A stretch of 64,000 nt of DNA from Chromobacterium sphagni (lineage in GTDB: Bacteria > Pseudomonadota > Gammaproteobacteria > Burkholderiales > Chromobacteriaceae). The position numbers and the translations under genes were made by a program. The DNA is taken from assembly GCF_001855555.1 (NCBI RefSeq), contig NZ_MKCT01000039.1, positions 62,001 to 126,000 of the forward strand. The letters run 5' to 3'. Below, in pieces: positions 24,661-33,232 of the stretch. Within the stretch, counting starts at the first letter, position 1, and the number at the start of each line of letters is the position of its first letter. The notes under the pieces were generated by a model that worked only from the letters and a program-made list of their open reading frames with translations, did no database searches and was not told the origin of the DNA.

Positions 24661-25167
24661 ATGGGCATCAAACGACTCAACCACGCCGTGCTGTACGTCA
24701 GCGATGTGACCGGCAGCGCCGCTTTCTACCGTGACGTGCTGGGCTTCCGCCCCAAGGGCGACGCCGCCTCCAGCCGCGCGGTGTTCACCCAAGCCGCGCA
24801 TTCCGACAACGACCACGATCTGGCGCTGTTCAGCCGCAATCTGGGCCAGCAGCGCTCGGGCCCGTTCAGCCCGCGCGGCGAGACTCCCGGCGCGCACGAG
24901 CCCGCCGCAGGCTTGTATCACCTGGCCTGGGAGGTGGACACGCTGAGCGAGCTCAAGCGCATCCGCGACCAACTTGCCGAGTTGGGCAAGCTGGGGATGG
25001 AGGAAGACCACGGCGTGCACAAGAGCGTCTACGGACACGATCCGGACGGCTTGCTGTTCGAGGTGTGTTGGTTTGTGCCGGAGGAATTGCAGACGGCAGC
25101 CGACAGGGAGCCGGCGGATGGCCAGCTGGATTGGACGCGCGAGCTGGCGCGTTTCATCGTGGAGTAA
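24661..25167 (+). CDS. VOC-family protein (glyoxalase/dioxygenase fold)
   Basis: This 168-residue single-unit VOC protein begins GIKRLNHAVLYVSDVTGSAAFYRDVLGF, the first beta-alpha-beta module with a metal-ligand His. A second His occurs in GLYHLAWEVDTL, and a Glu in DPDGLLFEVCW. The His/His/Glu set suggests a bound divalent metal, as in extradiol dioxygenases or glyoxalases. The substrate cannot be told. It begins 4 bp after an in-frame stop and lies divergent from the small membrane protein. Its end overlaps the convergent binding-protein gene by 14 bp. Confidence 0.87.
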   Translation: MGIKRLNHAVLYVSDVTGSAAFYRDVLGFRPKGDAASSRAVFTQAAHSDNDHDLALFSRNLGQQRSGPFSPRGETPGAHEPAAGLYHLAWEVDTLSELKRIRDQLAELGKLGMEEDHGVHKSVYGHDPDGLLFEVCWFVPEELQTAADREPADGQLDWTRELARFIVE

Positions 25168-25909
25168 AGGTTTCCGGCAGGTAGTGCGCGCGCAGGATGG
25201 GCATCTGCCGCCACAGGCAGGCCACTTGGCGCGGATGCTGGCGAGCGTAGCCGGTGCTGAACGCCCAGTAATAGGTTTTGCTCTGCAGCGGCGGCGAAAG
25301 CCGGCGGATCTTCAGTTCCGGGTGATGGCGCAGGTAGAGGTCGCCGGCCAACTGGTGCAGCGCGTAGGCGTCGGTGCGGCCGGCCTGCAGCTTGGCGAAA
25401 TTGTCGGCGATGCCGTGGCTTTCCTCCACCGGAACGCCGCGCGCCAGCAGGTCGCGCCCTATCGACCAGCCCTGGTTGATGCCTACCGCGCCGGAGAGGC
25501 CGCTCAGCTGATTGCCATTCCAGCGCAGCGGGCTGTCGTCCCTGACATAAAAAGCGTAACTGAAGGTGGCCATCCGCCGTTCCGGATCGGCTTGCCCCCG
25601 ACGCAGCGGAAACGCCATCTGGCCGGCCCGTTCGCTCTTGTAGGACAGCAACAGCGCGCTGTCGATGCGGTTCAGCTCGAGATTCTGCACGATGCGCTCG
25701 CAGGGCTGGCGCAGGAACCGGCCAGCCAGCCGGCAGTGGCTCAGCGCCGCCTGGGCCAACTCGATGGCGCGGCCGCGCGGCGGGCTGGCGGCGGATGGGT
25801 CTTCAATCACGTAGGGGCTGGTGAGCGCGTCGCTGACGGCGATCTGGAGCGGGGCGGCCGACAGCGACAGCGGACATAGACAGGCCAGTGCGAGGACAGA
25901 GCGTGGCAT
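25154..25909 (-). CDS. Periplasmic amino-acid-type solute-binding protein (SBP family 3)
   Basis: This 251-residue protein has a short signal peptide (VLALACLCPLSLSAAP) and a two-lobed substrate-binding fold of the family 3 type. It has a first strand LQIAVSDALTSPYVIED, a YAFYVRDDSPLRW hinge region and VGINQGWSIGRDLL. No ABC permease or ATPase genes are near, so it may act alone as a sensor or orphan binding protein. Four cysteines (CRLAGRFLRQPCE, ACLW and one in the signal) suggest a disulfide in the mature domain. It converges with the VOC gene, sharing 14 bp. Confidence 0.82.
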   Translation of the reverse strand: MPRSVLALACLCPLSLSAAPLQIAVSDALTSPYVIEDPSAASPPRGRAIELAQAALSHCRLAGRFLRQPCERIVQNLELNRIDSALLLSYKSERAGQMAFPLRRGQADPERRMATFSYAFYVRDDSPLRWNGNQLSGLSGAVGINQGWSIGRDLLARGVPVEESHGIADNFAKLQAGRTDAYALHQLAGDLYLRHHPELKIRRLSPPLQSKTYYWAFSTGYARQHPRQVACLWRQMPILRAHYLPETFTPR

Positions 25910-25996
25910 GAAAAGAATCGGGTGGAGATTTTGCCCGATTCTATCAATAAATATTGAAAATTAGAGCTTTTTTCAGCGCTGATTGATTAATAATTG

Positions 25997-27409
25997 TCAG
26001 CCGGCATCGCCATGCTCCAGGCCCAGCTCCTGGATTTTGCGCGTCAGCGTATTGCGCCCCCAGCCCAAGAGATGGGCCGCCTCCACCCGCCGTCCGCCGG
26101 TGTGGGCCAGGCTGGCGCGGATGCAGCAGCTTTCGAAGCGCCGCGCCAGCTCGTCGGCGATGCCGCTTTCCCCCGCCTGCAGGCGGAGCCGGATTTCCTC
26201 CTCCAGCTGCCGGTCCCAGTCGCTGTCTTCGCGGCGGCTGGCGGCTTGGCCGTGCGGTTCGCGCAATTCCGGCGGCAGATCGGCCACTTCCACCGTCTGG
26301 CCCGGGGCCATCACGCAGATCCACTGGCACAGGTTTTCCAGCTCGCGCACATTGCCGGTGAAGACGCTGCGCTGGATCAGCGCCATCGCCGTCTCGGACA
26401 GCCGCTTGGGCTCCACTCCCAGTTGCGCGGCGCTTTTGGCCAGGAAGTGGCGGGTCAGCAGCGGAATGTCCTCGGGCCGCTCGCGCAGCGGCGGCAGCCG
26501 CAGCCGGATCACGTTGAGGCGGTGATAGAGGTCTTCGCGGAACTGGCCGTCGCGCACCCTCTGCTCCAGATTCTGGTGAGTGGCGGCGATCACCCGCACA
26601 TTGGCCTTGATCGGCGTATGGCCGCCGACGCGGTAGAAATGGCCATCTGACAGCACCCTCAGCAGCCGGGTTTGCAGCTCGGTCGGCATGTCGCCGATCT
26701 CGTCCAGGAACAGCGTGCCGCCCTCGGCTTCCTCGAAGCGGCCGCGGCGGGTGGCCAGCGCGCCGGTGAAGGCGCCTTTCTCATGGCCGAACAGTTCCGA
26801 CTCCAGCAGGTCCTTGGGGATGGCGGCGGTGTTGAGCGCGATGAAGGGCTTGCCGGCGCGCACCGAATGGCGGTGCAGCGCCTCGGCCACCCGTTCCTTG
26901 CCGGTGCCGGATTCGCCGGTGATCAGCACGGTGACGCTGGATTGCGCCAGCCGGCCGATGGCGCGGAACACGTCCTGCATCGCCGGCGCCTGGCCCAGCA
27001 GCACCGGCATCGCCTCCGGGCTGTCCGGGCCGGCGGCCTGCGCCTGGCTTTCCGTCAGCGCGCGCTCTATCAGCAGCACCGCCTGGTCGATGTCGAAGGG
27101 CTTGGGCAGGTACTCGAAGGCGCCGCCCTGGAAGGCGGACACCGCCGAGTCCAGATCGGAGTGGGCGGTCATGATGATCACCGGCAGCTGCGGGTGCTCG
27201 GTTTTGACCTTGGCCAGGAATTTCAGCCCGTCGGTGCCGGGCATGCGGATGTCGGAAATGATGGCCTGCGGCGTGGCGTCGTACAGCGCGTTGAGCGCGT
27301 CGTCGGCGCTGGCGAAGCTGTCGAAGCCGATGTCGGCGCGGGTGAGCGCCTTTTCCAGCACCCAGCGTATCGCCTTGTCGTCGTCGATGATCCAGACCGG
27401 CTTGGTCAT
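25997..27409 (-). CDS. glnG: Nitrogen regulation response regulator NtrC
   Basis: This 470-residue protein has three domains. The receiver has the phosphoacceptor Asp at residue 53 (IISDIRMPGTDG). The sigma-54 activating AAA+ domain has Walker A GESGTGKE, the sigma-54 contact loop GAFTGA, and Walker B GGTLFLDEIGDMP. The C-terminal Fis-type helix-turn-helix is in AHTGGRRVEAAHLLGWGRNTLTRKI. When phosphorylated by NtrB under nitrogen limitation it activates sigma-54 promoters. Strong candidate targets with NtrC boxes are within this window: glnA and its own operon. It lies 34 bp after glnL. Confidence 0.97.
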   Translation of the reverse strand: MTKPVWIIDDDKAIRWVLEKALTRADIGFDSFASADDALNALYDATPQAIISDIRMPGTDGLKFLAKVKTEHPQLPVIIMTAHSDLDSAVSAFQGGAFEYLPKPFDIDQAVLLIERALTESQAQAAGPDSPEAMPVLLGQAPAMQDVFRAIGRLAQSSVTVLITGESGTGKERVAEALHRHSVRAGKPFIALNTAAIPKDLLESELFGHEKGAFTGALATRRGRFEEAEGGTLFLDEIGDMPTELQTRLLRVLSDGHFYRVGGHTPIKANVRVIAATHQNLEQRVRDGQFREDLYHRLNVIRLRLPPLRERPEDIPLLTRHFLAKSAAQLGVEPKRLSETAMALIQRSVFTGNVRELENLCQWICVMAPGQTVEVADLPPELREPHGQAASRREDSDWDRQLEEEIRLRLQAGESGIADELARRFESCCIRASLAHTGGRRVEAAHLLGWGRNTLTRKIQELGLEHGDAG

Positions 27410-27443
27410 AGGGTTGCCTCCTGAGCGTTCTTGTTGGTATCTG

Positions 27444-28511
27444 TCAGTTCGTGGTTTCGGTCAGCAGGGGCAGCAGCACGGTGAAGCAGGTCTGTCCCGG
27501 GCGCGATTCGAACTCTATGCTGCCGCCGTGCTGGTGGACGAAGGCCTGCGCCAGCGTCAGGCCCAGGCCGGTGCCTTCGGCGCGGCCGGTGACCAGCGGA
27601 TAAAAGATATGGTCGCGGATGTCATCGGGGACGCCGGGGCCGTTGTCGATGATCTGCAGTTTCAGCGCCAGTTGGTGGCGCTTGCGCGCCAGCGTGGTCT
27701 GGCGCGCCACCCGGGTGCGCAGCACGATCCTGCCCTGGCCGCGCAGCGCCTGCACCGCGTTGTTGACGATGTTGAGCACCACCTGGATCAGCTGCTCCTT
27801 GTCGGCGGACAGCAGCGGCAGGCTGGTATCGTAGTCGCGGATCACCGCCAGTCCCTGCGGATGCTGGGCCAGCGCGATGCTGCGCACCCGCTCCAGCACC
27901 TCGTGGATATTGATCGGACCGCGGCTGTGGCTGCGGTGCGGCGCCAGCAACCGGTCCACCAGCGCCTGCAGCCGCAGCGCTTCCTCGGTGATGACCGCGG
28001 TGTATTCCTTCAGTTCGGGCCGGTCGGACAGCTCGTGCTCCAAGAGCTGCGCCGCGCCGCGGATGCCGCCCAGCGGATTCTTGATCTCGTGCGCAAGGTT
28101 GCGGATCAGCTCCCGGTTGGCCTGGTGCTGCAACAGCAGCCTCTCCTCGTTGGCTATCTTCAGCTGCTGGTCCAGCGGCCTCAGCTCGATCAGCGCCAGG
28201 CTGCCCTCGGCGTCCATGTCTATCGGCGTGATCGACAGCGCGACGTGCAGCACCGCGTCGTTGTGCTGCGGCTTGAGCTCCAGATCGTGTTCGATGTAGC
28301 TGGCGCCCTGCTGCAGCGCGGTGGACAACGCCTGCTGCAGCGCGGAGCTGGGCTGGAACAGCTCCAGCAGGCTGTGGCGCAGCATTTCGCGGCTGCCCAG
28401 CGCCAGCAGGTTTTCGCAGGCGGGATTGACGAAGCGCAGCGAGGCCGCGGCGTCGCAGATCAGCACCGGCGTGTCTAGGAGTTCCAGTCCGGCAAAGCTG
28501 GGTATCGGCAT
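27444..28511 (-). CDS. glnL: Nitrogen regulation sensor kinase NtrB
   Basis: This 355-residue cytoplasmic histidine kinase has an N-terminal PAS domain (LELLDTPVLICDAAASLRFVN), a dimerisation helix with the phosphorylated His in LAHEIKNPLGGIRGAAQLL, and an ATP domain with NNAVQALRG, DNGPGVP and GTGLGLTLAQ. NtrB phosphorylates or dephosphorylates NtrC under control of PII. The ATG at 28511 is preferred to upstream in-frame starts because GGAACCTC precedes it and the product fits the family. Upstream are a sigma-54 promoter-like site and an NtrC box. Confidence 0.96.
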   Translation of the reverse strand: MPIPSFAGLELLDTPVLICDAAASLRFVNPACENLLALGSREMLRHSLLELFQPSSALQQALSTALQQGASYIEHDLELKPQHNDAVLHVALSITPIDMDAEGSLALIELRPLDQQLKIANEERLLLQHQANRELIRNLAHEIKNPLGGIRGAAQLLEHELSDRPELKEYTAVITEEALRLQALVDRLLAPHRSHSRGPINIHEVLERVRSIALAQHPQGLAVIRDYDTSLPLLSADKEQLIQVVLNIVNNAVQALRGQGRIVLRTRVARQTTLARKRHQLALKLQIIDNGPGVPDDIRDHIFYPLVTGRAEGTGLGLTLAQAFVHQHGGSIEFESRPGQTCFTVLLPLLTETTN

Positions 28512-28564
28512 GAGGTTCCGGTTTCGGGTGGTCGGCGCGCGCGCATCGCGCATGACATTGCACA

Positions 28565-28579
28565 GCAATAAGCGGGCCA
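28565..28579 (-). promoter_or_regulatory. Sigma-54 promoter for glnL-glnG
   Basis: On the minus strand the sequence TGGCCC-N5-TTGC has the GG (-24) and GC (-12) pairs at the correct 10-base separation. The predicted start is near 28553, 42 bp upstream of glnL. An NtrC box lies about 95 bp upstream of this start. Confidence 0.65.
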
Positions 28580-28638
28580 GCTCCAGGGCGGGCGGGGAGG
28601 CGCTGCGATGCGGCGCGGCGGAGCGCAGGTGTCGTAGT

Positions 28639-28657
28639 TTGCACCAACTTGGTGCAA
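28639..28657. promoter_or_regulatory. NtrC-binding site upstream of glnL
   Basis: TTGCACC-N5-GGTGCAA is a nearly perfect 19-bp palindrome matching the NtrC consensus (TGCACC-N5-GGTGCA). It lies between the end of the DUF4124 gene and the glnL sigma-54 promoter, which suggests autoregulation of ntrBC. Confidence 0.8.
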
Positions 28658-28664
28658 GTAGCCA

Positions 28665-29123
28665 TCACATGCCCAGTTCGCGTTTCAGCGCTTCGACATT
28701 CTTCTGGCGGTCGGTGACTTCGTCCTGCAGCTTCTGCACCCGGTCCAGGTATTTCTGATAGTTGCGGGCCTCGTCGCCCAGCCGGGTGGCCTTGCCATCG
28801 GCCAGCGCCTTCTTGGCGGCTTCCAGCGCCTTCACCTCGTTGGCCAGTTCCTGTTCCAGTATCTTCTTGCGGCCGCTGTCGCGCTGTTTCTGAGTGTCGG
28901 CGTCGACATTGGGGTAGCCGCCGGAGGCGGCGGGCTTGCCGGCGGACGCGCCGTTGTCCCTGCGGCTGGGATAGGACGACAACGGGCTCAGCTTGATCGG
29001 CTGCGCGCCGCGTATCGGCACATTGGTGTAGGTGACGTTGCCGTTGGCGTCGACGTATTTGTAGATGGTGGCCGCCTGGGCGCCGCCGCAGGCCAGCAGC
29101 AGAATGAGGGCTAATGTTTTCAT
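28665..29123 (-). CDS. DUF4124 periplasmic protein with coiled coil
   Basis: This 152-residue protein has a signal peptide (MKTLALILLLACGGAQA), followed directly by the DUF4124 motif (ATIYKYVDANGNVTYTNVPIRG). A Ser/Gly/Pro linker follows, then a C-terminal charged coiled coil (EQELANEVKALEAAKKAL and QKYLDRVQKLQDEVTDRQKNVEALKREL). DUF4124 is common in betaproteobacteria, often next to ntrB-glnA as here. Its role is unknown. The ATG at 29123 is chosen because it begins the signal peptide. Confidence 0.88.
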   Translation of the reverse strand: MKTLALILLLACGGAQAATIYKYVDANGNVTYTNVPIRGAQPIKLSPLSSYPSRRDNGASAGKPAASGGYPNVDADTQKQRDSGRKKILEQELANEVKALEAAKKALADGKATRLGDEARNYQKYLDRVQKLQDEVTDRQKNVEALKRELGM

Positions 29124-29202
29124 CGTCTGTGACTGGTTAGGGTGCTTTTGCATGATAAGCAAATCGGGCGGCGTCGTCATATAAGCTTAAGACGGGACGC
29201 AA

Positions 29203-29230
29203 AAAAACGGCAGCCGCGGCTGCCGTTTTT
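29203..29230. terminator. Rho-independent terminator after glnA
   Basis: A self-complementary 28-base sequence (AAAAACGGCAGCCG and its complement) ends in TTTTT on either strand. It lies 19 bp after the glnA stop. Confidence 0.9.
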
Positions 29231-29248
29231 GCAAGCGCCGGTTGGCGT

Positions 29249-30667
29249 TTAAAGCGAGTAGTACATCGCGAATTCCACCGGGTGGGTGGTCATGCGGGTC
29301 AGGTTGACTTCCTGCATCTTCAGCTCGATGTAGGCGTCGATCCAGTCGTTGGAGAACACGCCGCCGCGGGTCAGGAACTCGCGATCCTTGTCCAGCGCGG
29401 CCAGCGCTTCGTCCAGCGACGCGCACACGGTCGGGATTAGCTTGTCCTCTTCCGGCGGCAGGTCGTACAGGTTCTTGTCGGCGGCGTCGCCCGGGTGGAT
29501 CTTGTTCTGGATGCCGTCCAGGCCGGCCATCAGCAGCGCGGAGAAGCACAGGTACGGGTTGGCCAGCGGGTCCGGGAAGCGGGTTTCGATGCGGCGCGCC
29601 TTCGGGCTGGCCACGTGCGGGATGCGCACTGAGGCGGAGCGGTTCTTGGCGGAGTAGGCCAGCTTCACCGGGGCTTCGTAATGTGGTACCAGGCGCTTGT
29701 AGGAGTTGGTGCCTGGGTTGGTGATGGCGTTCAGCGCCTTGGCGTGCTTGATGATGCCGCCGATGTAGTACAGCGCGGTATCGGACAGGCCGGCGTAGCC
29801 GTCGCCGGCGAACAGGTTGACGCCATCCTTCCAGATGGACTGGTGCACGTGCATGCCGGAGCCGTTGTCGCCGACGATGGGCTTGGGCATGAAGGTGGCG
29901 GTCTTGCCGTAGCTGTGGGCCACGTTGTGCACCACGTACTTCAGGATCTGGGTCCAGTCGGCGCGCTGGGTCAGCGTGCTGAAGCGGGTGCCGATCTCGT
30001 TCTGGCCGGCGGTGGCCACTTCGTGGTGGTGCACTTCAACCGGTACCCCCAGTTCCTCCAGCAGGAGTACCATGGCGGAACGGATGTCTTGCGACGAGTC
30101 CACCGGCGGCACCGGGAAGTAGCCGCCCTTAATGCCCGGACGATGGCCCATATTGCCGCCTTCGAACTCTTCCGCCGAGGCCCAGGCCGCTTCTTCGGCC
30201 TTGATCTTGACGAAGCAGCCGGACATGTCGGCGCCCCAGGTGATGCTGTCGAAGATGAAGAATTCCGGCTCGGGGCCGAAGTAGGCGGTGTCGCCGTGGC
30301 CGGAGGCCTTCAGGTAGGCTTCGGCGCGTTTGGCGATGGAGCGCGGGTCGCGGTCGTAGCCCTTGCCGTCGGCCGGGTCGATCACGTCGCAGTGCATGAA
30401 CACGGTCGGCTCGTCGAAGAACGGATCGATGCGGGCGGTGGATGGGTCGGCCATCAGCAGCATGTCGGATGCCTGGATGCCTTTCCAGCCGGCGATGGAG
30501 GAGCCGTCGAAGGCATGGCCGCGTTCGAACCAGGCGTCGGCGTCTTCCAGCAGCACGTGGGCCGGGATGGAGACGTGCTGTTCTTTGCCGCGGGTATCGG
30601 TAAAGCGCAGATCGACAAATTTGACGTCGTTTTCTTGGATCAGTTTGACTACGTCGGCTACGGCCAT
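29249..30667 (-). CDS. glnA: Glutamine synthetase type I
   Basis: This 472-residue enzyme makes glutamine from glutamate, ammonia and ATP, the centre of nitrogen assimilation. Family motifs include [13 protein letters not shown], the metal-binding region around [34 protein letters not shown] and the adenylylation site NLYDLPPEE with its Tyr. It should thus be controlled by GlnE-type adenylylation. Upstream are a sigma-54 promoter at 30736-30750 and two NtrC boxes spaced as in E. coli glnAp2. The ribosome binding site is GGAGATAAACC. Confidence 0.98.
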   Translation of the reverse strand: MAVADVVKLIQENDVKFVDLRFTDTRGKEQHVSIPAHVLLEDADAWFERGHAFDGSSIAGWKGIQASDMLLMADPSTARIDPFFDEPTVFMHCDVIDPADGKGYDRDPRSIAKRAEAYLKASGHGDTAYFGPEPEFFIFDSITWGADMSGCFVKIKAEEAAWASAEEFEGGNMGHRPGIKGGYFPVPPVDSSQDIRSAMVLLLEELGVPVEVHHHEVATAGQNEIGTRFSTLTQRADWTQILKYVVHNVAHSYGKTATFMPKPIVGDNGSGMHVHQSIWKDGVNLFAGDGYAGLSDTALYYIGGIIKHAKALNAITNPGTNSYKRLVPHYEAPVKLAYSAKNRSASVRIPHVASPKARRIETRFPDPLANPYLCFSALLMAGLDGIQNKIHPGDAADKNLYDLPPEEDKLIPTVCASLDEALAALDKDREFLTRGGVFSNDWIDAYIELKMQEVNLTRMTTHPVEFAMYYSL

Positions 30668-30735
30668 GGTTTATCTCCTGAAAGGCAACGTGCACCCAAG
30701 GGCAAGTGCGAAAAAATCGGTACGCCCGGCTTTAA

Positions 30736-30750
30736 GCAGAAAGCGTGCCA
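30736..30750 (-). promoter_or_regulatory. Sigma-54 promoter for glnA
   Basis: On the minus strand the sequence TGGCAC-N5-CTGC matches the -24/-12 consensus with exact spacing between GG and GC. The predicted start is near 30724, giving a leader of about 57 bases. Confidence 0.8.
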
Positions 30751-30823
30751 GCTCCAAAATCGCTGCTGTTGCATTGTGTCATAGGCGGATGGGCTTAGCC
30801 AGCCGGCTGGGATGCCGGTTATC

Positions 30824-30838
30824 GAACCAAACTGGTGC
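30824..30838. promoter_or_regulatory. NtrC-binding site, glnA proximal
   Basis: GAACC-N5-GGTGC differs from the NtrC consensus by one base in one half. Its centre is about 107 bp upstream of the predicted glnA start. Confidence 0.65.
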
Positions 30839-30852
30839 TGATGATTTTGATG

Positions 30853-30869
30853 TGCACCAATTTGGTGCG
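30853..30869. promoter_or_regulatory. NtrC-binding site, glnA distal
   Basis: TGCACC-N5-GGTGCG matches the consensus almost exactly. Its centre lies 30 bp (three helical turns) from the proximal site and about 137 bp upstream of the predicted glnA start. Confidence 0.8.
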
Positions 30870-30871
30870 AT

Positions 30872-30900
30872 TTGCCAGTCATGCCGACTGGATCGATAAT
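30872..30900 (+). promoter_or_regulatory. Sigma-70 promoter for rhodanese gene
   Basis: TTGCCA and GATAAT are separated by 17 bases, ending 40 bp before the rhodanese start codon. The site begins 3 bp from the distal NtrC box, so NtrC binding could also affect it. Confidence 0.55.
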
Positions 30901-30940
30901 CGGCGACATTAAGCCAATCGTGTTGCAGGAGGAAACCAGC

Positions 30941-31393
30941 ATGAGCAAAGTGAACCAGATTCTGCAAACCGCCCACCAGCGGGCGGAGCAGCTGCAACTG
31001 CCCTACAGCGGCGCGCTGCTGCCCGACGAGGCTTACGAGCTGCTGCAGTCGCTGCCCAAGGCGGTGCTGCTGGATGTGCGCAGCCATGCCGAGTGGCAGT
31101 TCGTCGGCACCGTGCCGCAGGCGGTCAACATCGAGTGGCGCAGCTATCCGGGCATGGTGGCTAACCCCAACTTCATCGCGCAGCTGACCCACCAGGTGGA
31201 CCCGGAGGCGGTGCTGATGGTGATGTGCCGCTCCGGAGCCCGCTCCGACGAAGTGGCCCGCCTGGCGGTGAATTCCGGCTATAGCGAGGTGTACAACGTG
31301 CTGGAGGGCTTCGAGGGCGATCGCGACGGCGCCGGCCACCGCAATTCGCTGGGCGGCTGGCGCCAGCGCGGCCTGCCCTGGGTGCAGGGCTGA
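30941..31393 (+). CDS. Rhodanese-like domain protein
   Basis: This 150-residue single rhodanese domain has the active-site loop MCRSGARSDEVARLA with its catalytic Cys, plus the VLLDVRSHAEWQFVGTVPQAVNIEW stretch. An N-terminal helix (SKVNQILQTAHQRAEQLQLPYSGALLP) precedes the fold. It is likely a cytoplasmic sulfurtransferase, with an unknown acceptor. The start follows GCAGGAGGAAACC. It is divergent from glnA, with the NtrC sites in the shared region. Confidence 0.9.
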   Translation: MSKVNQILQTAHQRAEQLQLPYSGALLPDEAYELLQSLPKAVLLDVRSHAEWQFVGTVPQAVNIEWRSYPGMVANPNFIAQLTHQVDPEAVLMVMCRSGARSDEVARLAVNSGYSEVYNVLEGFEGDRDGAGHRNSLGGWRQRGLPWVQG

Positions 31394-31498
31394 GCGCAGA
31401 CCGCGCGGCGGCGGTTGAAGTTTGCCGCGTTACGCGGCAAAGTGTGGCTTGAACCCGCTGCCGTTGCCGCAGCCGCCTAAATTTTTGGAAAAGCGAAC

Positions 31499-32320
31499 AT
31501 GACCGACCGTTACGCCGTTATCGGCAACCCGATTTCCCACAGCCAGTCGCCGTTCATTCATCAAGAGTTTGCCCGGGCCAGCGGCCAGGACATCAGCTAT
31601 GAGAGGCTGTCTGCCGAACTGGGCGGTTTTCGCCAGGTGGTGGAGGCGTTTGTCGCCGCCGGCGGCAAGGGCCTCAACATCACGCTGCCGTTCAAGGGCG
31701 ACGCCTTCCGTTTCGCGCAGGAGCTGACCGAGCGGGCGAGCGCCGCCGAGGCGGTGAACACGCTGACCTTCCGCGACGGCAAGGTCTACGGCGACAATAC
31801 CGACGGCGTCGGCCTGGTGCGCGACATCGTGGAAAACCTGGACTATCCGATCGCCGGCCGGCGCGTGCTGATCCTGGGCGCGGGCGGCGCGGTGCGCGGC
31901 GTGCTGGAGCCCATCCTGGAGCAGAAGCCGGCGGCGCTCACCATCGCCAACCGCACCGTGATCAAGGCCGAGGCGCTGGCGCACCATTTCGCCCGCTGGG
32001 GCAAGGTTGAGGCGGTAGGCTACGACGCGCTGCAGGGCCGCAGCTTCGACATCATCATCAACGCCACCTCCACCAGCCTCAACAATGAGATGCCGCCGCT
32101 GCCGCACGGCGTGTTTACCGCCCGCACCCTGGCCTACGACATGGTGTACAGCAGCGGGCTGACGCCCTTCCTGCAGCGCGCGCAGGGGGAAAACGCCGGC
32201 ATGCTGGCCGACGGCCTGGGCATGCTGGTGGAGCAGGCGGCCGAATCCTTCTCCATCTGGCGCGGCATCCAGCCGGATACGCGCAAGGTGACCAATATGC
32301 TGAGGGAAGTGTTGGCCTGA
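31499..32320 (+). CDS. aroE: Shikimate dehydrogenase
   Basis: This 273-residue enzyme reduces 3-dehydroshikimate with NADPH in the shikimate pathway. It has the N-terminal YAVIGNPISHSQSPFIHQEF shikimate-binding motif, the catalytic Lys in LNITLPFKGDAF, GDNTDGVGLVRDI, and the nucleotide-binding ILGAGGAVRGVLEPI. The stop is 2 bp before the mtgA start, so the two are probably co-transcribed. Confidence 0.97.
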   Translation: MTDRYAVIGNPISHSQSPFIHQEFARASGQDISYERLSAELGGFRQVVEAFVAAGGKGLNITLPFKGDAFRFAQELTERASAAEAVNTLTFRDGKVYGDNTDGVGLVRDIVENLDYPIAGRRVLILGAGGAVRGVLEPILEQKPAALTIANRTVIKAEALAHHFARWGKVEAVGYDALQGRSFDIIINATSTSLNNEMPPLPHGVFTARTLAYDMVYSSGLTPFLQRAQGENAGMLADGLGMLVEQAAESFSIWRGIQPDTRKVTNMLREVLA

Positions 32321-32322
32321 GC

Positions 32323-33009
32323 ATGTCGCGACTGATATTCAAGTTGTTGGCGGCCCTGGCGGCCGCCTTTGTTCTGTATAACCTGTGGGTGTTCGGCCAT
32401 GTGCTCTACTGGCGCGACCACAATCCCAGCGCCAGTTCCTTCATGAACGAGCGGCTAGCCAAGCTGCAGGCCGACGATCCGGACGCCGAGCTGAGCCAGC
32501 GCTGGGTGCCATACGAGAAGATTTCGCCCAATCTGAAGCGGGCGCTGATCGCCTCCGAGGACGCCCGTTTCGTCGACCACGAAGGCTTCGACTGGGACGG
32601 CATCGAGGCGGCGTTCGAGAAAAACCTGAAGAAAGGCAAGATCGTCGCCGGCGGCTCCACCATCAGCCAGCAACTGGCCAAGAACCTGTTTCTGTCCAGC
32701 GGCAAGACGCCGTGGCGCAAGCTGGAGGAGGCGCTGATCACGCTGATGCTGGAGGCGGTGCTGGACAAGCGCCGCATCTACGAGATCTACCTCAATGTGA
32801 TCGAGTGGGGCAACGGCGTGTTCGGCGCCGAGGCCGCCGCCCGCTACTACTACCATACCAGCGCGGCCAGGCTGTCGTCGTTCCAGGGCGCCAAGCTGGC
32901 GGCGATGGTGCCCAACCCGCGCTATTACGATACTCACCGCAACGCGCCGGGCCTGGCGCGCAAGACGCGCATCATCCAGCGGCGCATGGCTTACGTCGAA
33001 CTGCCCTGA
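32323..33009 (+). CDS. mtgA: Monofunctional peptidoglycan transglycosylase
   Basis: This 228-residue protein has an N-terminal membrane anchor (LIFKLLAALAAAFVLYNLWVF) and a family 51 glycosyltransferase domain. The domain has the catalytic Glu in ALIASEDARFVDHEGFDWDGI, then GGSTISQQLAKNLFLS and a second Glu region RIYEIYLNVIEWGNGVFGAE. It polymerises lipid II into glycan chains at the periplasmic face. No penicillin-binding transpeptidase domain follows. It lies 2 bp after aroE. Confidence 0.96.
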   Translation: MSRLIFKLLAALAAAFVLYNLWVFGHVLYWRDHNPSASSFMNERLAKLQADDPDAELSQRWVPYEKISPNLKRALIASEDARFVDHEGFDWDGIEAAFEKNLKKGKIVAGGSTISQQLAKNLFLSSGKTPWRKLEEALITLMLEAVLDKRRIYEIYLNVIEWGNGVFGAEAAARYYYHTSAARLSSFQGAKLAAMVPNPRYYDTHRNAPGLARKTRIIQRRMAYVELP

Positions 33010-33049
33010 GCCGCCTGCCTGCGCTCCGATCCGCGCCTTCCCGCGCTGG

Positions 33050-33079
33050 TTGGAGCGCATTATTACCGTATGTTACAAT
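33050..33079 (+). promoter_or_regulatory. Candidate sigma-70 promoter for mgtE
   Basis: TTGGAG and TACAAT are separated by 18 bases. This would leave a leader of nearly 150 bases before mgtE, with a GCCCTGTGGGC hairpin just before the ribosome binding site GAAGGAG. Confidence 0.4.
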
Positions 33080-33232
33080 CGCGACTTTCTTTCCGATTGC
33101 CGCGCGCAAGCTGCGGTAAGCGCAATGGACTTACCCGGTTACCCCGTAATCCAATCCCGTTATACCCTTAGCGAATAAGCCCGCCTCACACCGTCAGCAC
33201 CCTGTGCGCCCTGTGGGCGGAAGGAGACGTGC

